A stretch of DNA of 64,000 bases, taken from contig VCJN01001848.1 in the NCBI GenBank assembly GCA_006384855.1, forward strand, positions 40,964 through 104,963, given 5' to 3'. Of this stretch, positions 55,080 to 64,000 are shown piece after piece. The notes beneath the pieces were generated by a model. It worked only from the letters and a program-made list of their open reading frames with translations, was not told where the DNA came from and did no database searches. Each line of letters starts with the position of its first letter. Position 1 is the first letter of the stretch. Both the position numbers and the translations under genes were made by a program. This DNA is from Tetraselmis striata (Eukaryota; Chlorophyta; Chlorodendrophyceae; Chlorodendrales; Chlorodendraceae).

Positions 55080-58000
55080 AAGCTGCGACATATGGGGGCA
55101 TAGAAACGGTGAGAATACGCATATACGGGCAGTCACGTGGTCGAGTGTTTGTATATTGTGCGCATCTGGTGCGGGTGGCGCTTAAATGCTGGCGCCATGT
55201 TTGCGTGTCACCATGCCCTTATGAAACACTAAGCGTGTACGCGTCCATTCATGATGATTAGTAGCACTGGACTGCAACATAGCCACCTGGCATACGGAGG
55301 ACCCGCCCTACGAGCTTTAATTAGCGGACCCTATGCGGGTTGGTTAGGGGCGGGCTCTTCCATGATGCTGGGAAAATACAGCTTGTCAACACGACAACTT
55401 CATTCAGCTGTAACAAATCTCAAATTTCAAATACTGTGTGCATGCCATACATTGTCACTACCTGGCAACGTATATATCGAGCACAGGGAATCCCCTTGCC
55501 CCATGCATGAACTTCTTGGGCTCGTTTACGCGGCCCCACGCGGTAGATACTTCCAACATGCATCCATGTTGCCTGAGATTGCGCTGCATGACTAGATCTA
55601 TGTTGCCCATCCATGTGTCTGGACATGTGAGTATTCGGCACGACGAACATGGGATTTTTAGTGATCGATCCATATTGCGTGCGTGGTTCCGTGGTATGGA
55701 TGTAGATGACCAATCAACACGCGCTTTTTATTTAGCAGTGTTGCTCTAAATTTGACTTAGCGCGTACACTTTGTGTTTGTGGAAGACTACATTTTTCTCC
55801 AAAGCGTTTTGTGCATGCTGCGTGGATGCTGGACGCTTGCAATTGTAATTGTTTTTCGGCAAAAGGGCGTATGGGCCTGACCACAACGGTGATCTATGCG
55901 CCTGGTCCGTGCGTAGCTGCAACAAAAAAAGAATGGCGGAGCTGCGAGGTTTATAATTGATCCAACTTTGACTTGCTCGGAGGCGCAAGTTCAAATGTTA
56001 AACGGTGCTAGCATGCATGCATTGGCGATCACATGGCGCAGATGGCGTCGAATTGTCGTGTGACTATGAGTCTGATAGTAGTCTAATGCTTGGCCATGGC
56101 GGCGCATCCGTTCTTGATCATGGTTGGCAGTTTGACGCTTTGTCCTTGTCCAACCCCAGCAGGGAGACGTGGTGGAGGAACCTCCCCTTTGATATAGGCC
56201 GAGTGCATGTGCCAAGCATGGCACCTTAGCACATGTTTTTGGCGCACCATACAGTCTTGTTCTCCACCGTGGCCAATTTTCCTGTTGCCCAGGAATCACA
56301 ACGTTTAACAATATGGGATCCATGCACCATATCTTGGCTTGGGATGAATTGTGGGCTTGCCCCGCCGGACTCCTCGCCAGCCTCGTAGTGGGGAGCTGCG
56401 GTCGTGGCATGAGGTTGGATCTTCAAATTTCGTGCTAAAGCGCTCCCCCATCTGGTGAAAGCGAGCCTCATCACCAACGCCTTGGCTAGATCTTTGGCCG
56501 ATGCCAATGTGAGACCCTTGTACTCCTCCGTGTGATCCGGGGGGTAGGCCATCTTGGTGATCAGTTGGAAGGCATGCATGTTCGTTGCCACTGCGCCGCG
56601 GGTGTCCATGCATGCCAAAGACCCAATCAACCGCGCTCTTGCGGATAAGTCCCAGCGCGGCGGTGATGATGGAAATCGTATTGAAATCCAAAGAGACCTC
56701 GGATCCCTTGATGTTGATCCGATACATGAACACGCCGGTCATGATCTCGAGCGAGCATCATGTTGCGCTCGTACTTGATCTCATGTATGATTCGCCTTGA
56801 GCGCAATGACCACCTTGTTGCTGTCCTTGAATATGTTGTCGCTCTTCTGGATGACCATGAGGATTTTCATCTCAGAGACGATTAGTTTGATGAGCTCTGC
56901 CTCACATAATTACTTGAGAAATGTGACGAGATGGTGAACCTCGGCCAGGGGGTGAGACATGGTGATCGGCATGATCATCTTGGTGTCATGGATTTCGACA
57001 AGGTTCGCCGTGAGGCTCGTGCATTGAACTACGCGTTGACCGTTGGCGTGTCCAGTGGTGCCTTCCTCAATGTCCGTGAGATGCTTGGAATGTTGGCCAC
57101 GCGGCCCTTGAGTTGGGTGATCGTGATCTGGTTGGAATCCATTTCGATCTGGGATCCTTGGATGGGCTTATCCATGCGCTCCATGCGAGAGCGCGCTAGG
57201 CGAGATGCATGGCCTCCCCTGCACTTGACTCGTCATGGTCTGCTGCCGATGTGGCAAGTCAATCCGCCGTGCGTTTATCTTTGGCGTGCTGATGCCTCTC
57301 ATGACGTTGTTGAGTCTCGGTCTTGGCCTTATGGAGCTCGTTCTTTCCATCCGTGGCTCGTTCTTTCCATCCATGTTACCCCTGATCTCGTTGATCTCCT
57401 CGCTCGATCTCATCATCGGTATCTCTAGTTACTTCCTTGCCGCCGCTGCCCTCTGGCTGGCCAGGCAATGCGGTCTTGCCCTTCCTAGGGTTGCTGGCTG
57501 CCTTCTGTTGGCCTCGGGCAATGAGCATGGAACACATGTGTGAGCTATGGATCCCGGATTAATGTTGTATGTCTAGCATGTAGCATGACATATATAGTGT
57601 TTCTTAACTGTGTATGTATCAATGTTGAATCCCGGCCCCTTGTCGCATTATTGGGGCCAGCGAGACCAGATTGCGCGATGAATTTTATTATTCTGGATCT
57701 TGGGTCTCGATATGTGTAAACCGTGAGTTCCTGACACGGTGCAGATATGAGACTCCGGGTAGTAAGAGCCTGCTGCAAAATTCAAGAAATATGATACTCC
57801 CGGTAGTCCATTCCGCAGGCGGCGGGACACCGCTCACCCGGTACTGTACTGCTGCCAAGACGCGACGACGTCAACATGCATAGTTGACGCAGAACATACT
57901 GAGAATAATATACTAAAAGGCGCCGGCTGGCAACTGCAAAATCACTGGTCGCGGCGATCTGGAACGTCATCGTCAGCTGACAAGGGGTTTAATAATAAAG

Positions 58001-58516
58001 CGGCACGCCGTATCGTCCGGTCGTCCCGCACGAGGCCTGATGGATGAACAGTACCAGTACGGTGCCCTTCTTGTAATTCACACCAGTACGGTGTGCTGAT
58101 TTTCTAGTACTACTTTTTGTAGTAGGTGGATTTGTTCCTGCTTTTTTTGTAATTCAAACCAGTACGGGTACCGGTCGCTACGAGTTCTGGTACCCAGGTA
58201 CGCTGCAAGAATATCACTGATTCATTTATTTTTTCAGGGCAGTTCCCCAGAAAAAAATACCAGTACATGATACCAGTACATGATACGTAGCGCATCTAGC
58301 GACAATATGCTCTAGACTGCACGCCGGGAGTCGCGCCGCACAGTGCCACCCACCATCCACGTGCTGCCACCCTGAGCGTGTGGAGCAGCACTACCTGCGC
58401 ACACTCGCGGCAGCAGCAACACCACGCTGCTTCACCAGTGTCGGACGCCCGCTGTAAGGAGTAGCAGTCACTGACTACCACCAAGGATCACCCACCTCGC
58501 GGGTTGTTTCACTAGC
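55080..58516. other. No assignable gene; decayed frames
   Basis: About 55420-55713 and 56226-56742 (-) have open frames of ordinary composition. About 57160-57540 (-) is strongly charged with coiled-coil potential; on the plus strand it appears as a spurious hydrophobic ORF. About 58040-58290 is rich in gtaccagtac words. The last few hundred bases should contain the promoter of the Tubby-like gene; no motif stands out. Confidence 0.4.
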
Positions 58517-61500
58517 ATGACGACGTTGCCCTCTTCTCAGCGGGCTGGCCTCGCTTGCTTCCGTACGAGTAAACGCGACACTACTTCTGACAGTACTAGC
58601 AGCAGTAGCACCCTTGCGGAGTTCAATGCCAAGAACCACGCCAGAACACCCGCCAAGTACCAGGCCACTGGGGGCGAAGAGGGGAGTGCGGAGGCGCTGG
58701 GTTCCACGGGGATGGCCGCCTGCTTCGCGCCCTTCACGCGGCGAGCGCATCAAGTGATGGACCAGGAGCTGGTTGTGACATCAGCCGCACCCGAGGCGGG
58801 TACGGACAGGACGGGCTCGGACTGGGGGAGCCTTCTGCCAGGGTTGCTGACCCATATCTTCCAAAAAACGAAGAGTGGGCAGACCCGCTGGCCGCGTCGC
58901 CGGGTACGTCCGCCCCACCTCCCCTCCCCAGCCCTGCCAGCCCTGGCATATCTTCCTTTTCATCATTCTGTACCGTAGCTCTCGCTATATGTGAGCACAT
59001 GTGCGACTGCCTACTCATATTGCGGACCATACCCTGCTCTTGAGGTTGCGCTGCTCGGCGTCCCTGCTGGTGCAGCAGGGGGCCGCCAACGAACAGTACT
59101 CAACTACTCACATCAGTGCTGTACTCGTACCGGGAACCTGCGCTGCGCCGCCCGTATAATATATAGCGAAAATACATATATATGGAGAATAGCAGTCGTA
59201 GTAGCCGCTTGGCCTACTCGTTCCCGTAGCTACACGCGTATTGGGCCTTCCGGGACCAAGAGTACAGGGCACCTGGACCTGCTGCACCAGGCTACGAGTA
59301 ACAGTGGGGATATATATCGACCGTATCCACGGCAATACAGCCTTACATGCACTAACACCTAGCTAGCTCCACCCGCTACCACAGCAGCGTCAGTCGTTGT
59401 AGATGTCTTTGCCTGCCCTGCCTAGACGAGTACAGGTACCCTGCTGCGGTGGTATTTTTTCCACGAGCAGTAGCGCTTCTCAAAATCACACGCGTCCTGG
59501 TACGGGTACGGGTACCCCGCTCTAGCGACTGCTCGCAAGTAAGGATCAACGACTGGCGGGCTTGTTCCAGCGACCGCCAGCGACTACACGGGTGCCTACC
59601 TCTTGGTGTACTACACTGGTGTACTACCTCTTGGTGTTACTAAAAAGGGGGCCATAACTAACAAGGAAGCGGCCGAGGAGAAGCTCACTGTGCCGATCCT
59701 TTGGGGCTAGGAGGGCCAACCAGGCGCGGGAGTTTTAGGGTTTTTAGGGTTCCAAAGTGTGGGGTGGTTCCAGGCTGGGGTCAGGGGACTGTCAGGCCTC
59801 GCTGATGCTGAATGCGTCCTTTGGATGCGTCGGAATCCGGTGTCACTCTGGATGCCGTAGCCTAGGCAGGCGGACCACTCGCCTCCCCAAGCACACCGCT
59901 AATTCCATAGGAGATCCTTTCGAGTACCACTAGTTTGCCCACTACTTAGCCCTCCGGCTGCCCTCCTTGGGTCCAAACGGCAGCGGTAGCTCCTGGTGGC
60001 TCTGCTAGCACACTCGCTGGTGGGGACGGGCGCGGGTGTGCTATTTGCCAGTACATTGTGCAGTGGTGTACCGCAGCGACACAGTGACGGGCACGCAGTG
60101 CGATGCGTTGCTCGTCCCCGATGCAAACTTTGACACGGGCGGCGCCACCGCACCCACCGCCCCCTATGCAATTCACGGAGAATCAGTAAGGGATGCCACC
60201 GAGCCACCTCTGGCTGCACCCTCCTTGCTTGCTTACTGCCCCGCCGCCGTCATGCCTCGGCGAAAGGTGCAGCGGTTTGTTTTCCGTGTTCAAGCATGCT
60301 GTGCTGCGTGTGGATACCGGGTTCCTTGTTAGGTAACGGGTGTCACGCAACGGCACCCCTTCCTTCACCCCCACACCCACTGCCCGCATCCGCGCGGCAC
60401 GTAGCCCGAGCGCTGTCCAGGCACCCTTAGGTGCCCCGGCCCACTCCTAGCTGGCTAGCCGGCCCTGAAAATGCCTAAAAGCGGCAGCAAGTGGGTCAGA
60501 GCCTCTCCGCGCGACGGCTGGTTCTCGGTAGTTCTACCAAGAGGTACACTGCTGTAGCTACTGCGCGCGCAGGTGGTAGATAGGATTAGCGATCGGCGGG
60601 CTGGTTATAGTGACCGCCAGCGTTTACGTGAGTACCTCCTGGAATACTCTGACTGAGTACACTAACTACGACTACCACGGGTGCTAGCGCGGCACTAAGA
60701 AACCAGTGTTAATAGAAAATGCCTGTCTTCTTTCAACTTCTTACACCCCCAAAGGCATCGCGAAGTGATAAATGGCAAACCAGTAAGGTACCAGAAAGAA
60801 AGCCATTGCCTAGTGACCGCGAGCAGTCAACAGAATGCACTTTCTTACTGCCGCGCCGGCCCCAGCAAGCGCCTTGTGAACGTACTGCTCATAAAGGGGG
60901 GGCTGCGCGGATATTTTAGCAGGCGCTAGTACGGGGACTGTGTATGACATATGGAGTATGTGAGAGCACCGAGAATGTCAGTCTCATATCAAGAACTGCC
61001 AGTGGTATACACTGGTACCCGGAGAGTGCTGTAGACACGGGAAAGAGGGCAGCAATCCCTTTGGGGTCTCCCGCGCCATGCGTGGGCGACTTTCCTGCGC
61101 AGTGAGTATGCGCCGTGTCCCGGGCAGCAGCTGGAAGGGGGTGGATATAAGTCATACGAAACGCCAGAAGGAACGCGTCACAAGCGGGGTGCGATAGGTA
61201 GTCGTGGCCTCTGTGTACTTGGAGCCGAGCATGTTCTCGCAGCGCAGCTCAGAGGGTTCGGCCCCGCCAGGGTGGTCGTTTGTGAGGATGTTGGGCTGGC
61301 CTTGGAGGTCTCACTGATGATGGCCAAGGTCGATATAGCCGACAACCTTCGCCACGTGGCTTAACATCTATTAAGGCCCGTCCCCCCAGTTGGCCAGCTG
61401 ACACAGCCCGTGGCCTCCCCCCACCTCTTCCCCCGCTGGCCGCAGGCGCTCTTCTCTGTGGCGGGCGTCTGCAGCAACTGGAGGGGCGTTGCGTACGAGG

Positions 61501-62344
61501 TCTTCTTCCATGCGAAGCACTGCAGTCCCTCGATCACCCACCCCTGCGAGCTTTTCATAACGGTGACTGCCCCGCGACACGCCAACGCCGCAGAGTGCCA
61601 CTCCCACCTGCACGATGCGCCCTCCCGTCTGATTCAATGGCCTCCTGCTCACCCCTGCCGGAGCTCTTGTCATTTGCTGCGGCACCCTCATTTCCGCTAC
61701 GGTTAGGGCGATGGATCCAGCACGCCCGTCCTCTAACGCTTTGTCTCTCCTCGCTCTGCTGCAGAGGCCCTATTCCATCCCCACCCCGCTGCTTCACTGC
61801 CTGGTGGTGAGGGAGCGCCACCCCAGCGGCGAGGGCCCCACCCAGTACTACATGTACCTGGGCGAGCCGGAGCATGAGCGCCAGGAGAAGTTTCTCCTTG
61901 CGGCATCGCACCTCTCAAAGTGAGTGGGCGCTCTCCGTGGACTTGCCCAGTAGCTGTTCCCGGCGCTGAGCGGCGCATGGCTGGGCGAGAGGCGACTGAC
62001 GGGTGGGAATGCGACTCAGGCCTGGGAAGGACCGCTTCAACATGCGCATGTGCGTGGAGCACGACGCTGCCAACGAGCAGGGGGACACCATCGCCACGCT
62101 GAAGACCAACCTGCTCTGCACCAGATACTCGCTGGAGATCAACTGGGTGAGCTCCACGCCTGCCGCCCTGGGTGGCATAGTCTCCTGCCTCGCTGATGGG
62201 GGCAGCAGCCTGAACGAGACGCGTCATTGAATTGGATGCGCGGGCCCAAACATAACCAGTTGACTGTTATTGAGCCATAAATATGAATCGAGTCACAGGC
62301 TTTTTTGCAGCTCTGGTTCATTCTGGTCAAAGGAATCGGCCCCC

Positions 62345-62388
<44 letters not shown>

Positions 62389-63218
62389 AAAAAAAACTTT
62401 GCGGAGGTGTCAAACGCAATATTGTACGCCGAGCCCTGAGTGCGGATGTGATGCTGACCCTTGTTGCTGCTGTGTCCCCTGCAGCCGCAGGCGAGCGGGT
62501 CGTGGGCAGTCAATGGCGACCTCCGTGCCGAGCGCCGCAAGGGGAATGAGCTGGTGGGCAACATGAAGTACCGGCGCAACTTTTTCGGGTTCAGGGGGCC
62601 GCGCAAGCTCAACGTGCAGTTCCCTGTGATGGGCGGCAAGCCGTTGGCGCATGCCAGCGACGCCGAGCCAGCCGCCTCCAGGGCAGCGGGCCACGGCAGC
62701 ACGCAGTGGAGCCATGTCGGGATGTCCTCCCAGAGGCAGCTGCGCGCCAAGCGGCAGCCTGATGCTGCCAGGAAGGAGCCCGAGGAGGAGGAGGATGCGC
62801 TCCGCCCCGCCAGTACCTCGAGTCCGGCGAGTGACAGCAAGATTGTGCTGAAGAATGTGCCGCCCCACTGGCACGAGGTGAGTGCCTCTCCTGTGCGCGG
62901 CCGGAGACCCCTCCCGCCCTCCCCCCCGCCCCTGTATGTGTTGTTGGCAAAGGGCCGGTGCTGACGCATCATGTCCTCTGTGTGGTCCCTGTCATCCAGC
63001 TGCTGCAGTGCTGGTGCCTGAACTTTGGGGGGCGCGTTAAGGAGGCAAGCGTGAAGAACTTCCAGTTGATGCATGTGGGCGATGAGGGCGTTGCCATGCA
63101 GTTTGGCAAGGTGTCCAAAGACACCTTCATCCTCGACTTCAACCCAACCAAGATTGCCCCGATTCAGGCCTTTTCAGTGGCGCTGAGCTCGTTTGAGTCG
63201 AAGCTGCCGTATGAGTGA
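58517..63218 (+). CDS. TLP: F-box Tubby-like protein (plant-type TLP)
   Basis: Plant-type TLPs join an F-box, which docks to Skp1 in SCF ubiquitin ligases, to a Tubby barrel that holds phosphoinositides at the plasma membrane. Six exons: 58517-58903, 61446-61562, 61765-61919, 62020-62146, 62485-62877 and 63000-63218. All introns are GT-AG with matching phases; total 465 aa. The F-box spans exons 1-2 (DWGSLLPGLLTHIF, then VCSNWRGVAYEVF), spaced as in land-plant TLPs. The Tubby domain starts at exon 3 (TQYYMYLGE), includes RKLNVQFP and VLKNVPPHWHE, and ends LQCWCLNFGGRVKEASVKNF and FESKLPYE. The basic phosphoinositide-contact segment is shorter than usual, and about 80 residues rich in Ser/Glu are inserted before VLKN. 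Intron 1 is 2.5 kb; intron 4 holds C33A18. The start Met is plausible but unconfirmed. Confidence 0.92.
58904..61445 (+). other. Large intron 1 of the Tubby-like gene
   Basis: The 2,542-bp intron begins gtacgt and ends ccgcag. It contains short duplicated words (cctcttggtgt.ctac), two adjacent TTTTAGGG-like words near 59733 and GC-rich segments. No transposon ends or nested gene are recognised. Confidence 0.7.
62346..62396 (+). repeat. C33-A18 homopolymer block
   Basis: Thirty-three C followed directly by eighteen A, in intron 4 of the Tubby-like gene. Confidence 0.95.
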
Positions 63219-63629
63219 AGCCCGTGGCATTATGTAGAGGAGTGGTGTGCGGGAATGGTACCCCGCACCGCTCCCTGTAGATATCTGTGGCGAGCCAATG
63301 CCAGTAGTGCCCCGACACGTGCGTACTGTGGGAGCTGTCTCAAGGGTGAATAGACTTTCTTGATGGCATGAAATATAGACAGGGAATGGGTACCCAGATT
63401 CAGCCTGCCATTGCTCTGCATCCCGCATGGCACATGGCAGCTGATCCATGCCTACCTAACTGCGCCAGTATTGTAATAATAATGCACACACCGCAATATT
63501 TGTCACGAACCACCTACACCACAACTGGGGCTCGTGTCCAGGAAAACCTTCCTAGCCACCTGTTTACGGTTAAGGGTTTTTGGGCAGGGCAATCTCGGTA
63601 GCGCTGAGGATGCTTTCGCGTTATGGACA
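63219..63629. other. 3' flank of the Tubby-like gene
   Basis: Presumed 3' UTR and spacer. A TGTAA word, a polyadenylation signal used by many green algae, occurs near 63471 (attgtaataat). No gene is seen. Confidence 0.4.
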
Positions 63630-63956
63630 TCAGGGCAGGGGTAAGCTGTAAGAGTACCTGTACCTTGAGAGAGATAGAGAGAGATTCCATCCCATTCCTG
63701 AAAGCGCAGGTGGCTGAAGGGCATCGGAGCAGACTCCGTGGCCACCGGGGAAGGATGATAATTGCGGATGAGATTCCCGAGTGTCATACGGGGAAGACTG
63801 GCGCTGAGCCTCAAAGTGTTCGAGAATAGGGAGAACAAAATCGTCATACGGGGGGTTAATGAGGACAGTATGCCCTACTGCGGTAGTGTTGGTAAAATGC
63901 TTGTCCTTAGTGCAGCAATCAGGGCAGACGGCGTCAAAGAAGGAAGGCTTATGCAT
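63630..63956 (-). pseudogene. Dam-like methyltransferase fragment of a retroelement
   Basis: The minus-strand frame reads KPSFFDAVCPDCCTKDKHFT then TVLINPPYDDFVLPILEHFE. The NPPY catalytic motif (63846-63857) is intact. The layout DA..C..C....F.......G..V.INPPY....L.H matches the N-terminal module of the gypsy Pol at 35.9-36.3 kb, which has NAPY. It looks like a separate, truncated element. The right end is 44 bases from the window edge, and an upstream in-frame stop occurs. Confidence 0.5.
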
Positions 63957-64000
63957 CGAGGGTTACCGGACGATATTCGAAATTTGAACGGGGAAACACA

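Noticed and set aside
57235..57543. Plus-strand hydrophobic ORF that looks like a multi-pass membrane protein
   Set aside because: The opposite strand in the same place reads as charged, coiled-coil-like sequence. The Leu/Ile-rich frame is its antisense.
59733..59750. Two TTTTAGGG-like words resembling green algal telomere repeats
   Set aside because: Only two imperfect copies inside an intron, consistent with chance. Not evidence of an interstitial telomere.

Overview
The window looks like nuclear DNA of a green alga or close relative. Four spliced host genes can be assembled with canonical GT-AG introns: a chloroplast RbcX-type RuBisCO assembly chaperone, a plant-style F-box Tubby-like protein, an RWDD1/Gir2-type RWD-domain protein and an FAD-dependent monooxygenase. 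RbcX and F-box-TLP together point to the green lineage. The species cannot be named from the sequence. All gene models are ab initio, from reading frames, splice dinucleotides, phase and family resemblance.

Layout. 1-3.7 kb: degenerate transposon-derived coding pieces and short repeats. 3.7-5.2 kb: RbcX (+). 5.6-5.9 kb: tRNA-derived SINE. 8.04-19.07 kb: a PIF/Harbinger-like DNA transposon (33-bp TIRs, TAA target duplication) holding a 378-bp satellite array. That array is interrupted by a complete 7,648-bp CACTA/EnSpm-like transposon (22-bp perfect TIRs starting CACTG, CAT target duplication). The CACTA element carries its own ORFs and a roughly 370-bp foldback satellite. 19-22 kb: repeats and poly-C/poly-G tracts. 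22.2-25.8 kb: RWDD1 (+). 28.7-31.1 kb: FAD monooxygenase (-), convergent with RWDD1.

32.5-44.6 kb: remains of non-LTR retrotransposons on the minus strand, split by a young full-length Ty3/gypsy chromovirus (34,179-40,877; near-identical LTRs, GAAGT duplication). Its Pol begins with a Dam-like methyltransferase module and a Nudix-like module, and gag and pol are joined by a candidate -1 frameshift site. 44.7-57.5 kb: degenerate transposon coding pieces (DDE-like, KRBA2-like tail, DIRS-like), a second SINE, and palindromic and simple repeats. 58.5-63.2 kb: the six-exon F-box Tubby-like gene (+). 63.6-64 kb: a fragment of another retroelement Dam-like domain.

The four host genes show no shared pathway or operon-like arrangement. 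The structure of the window is mainly islands of host genes in nested mobile DNA. The strongest leads are the Dam+Nudix gypsy polyprotein with its G-GGA-AAC slippery heptamer, and the three-level nesting Harbinger > satellite > CACTA > foldback satellite.
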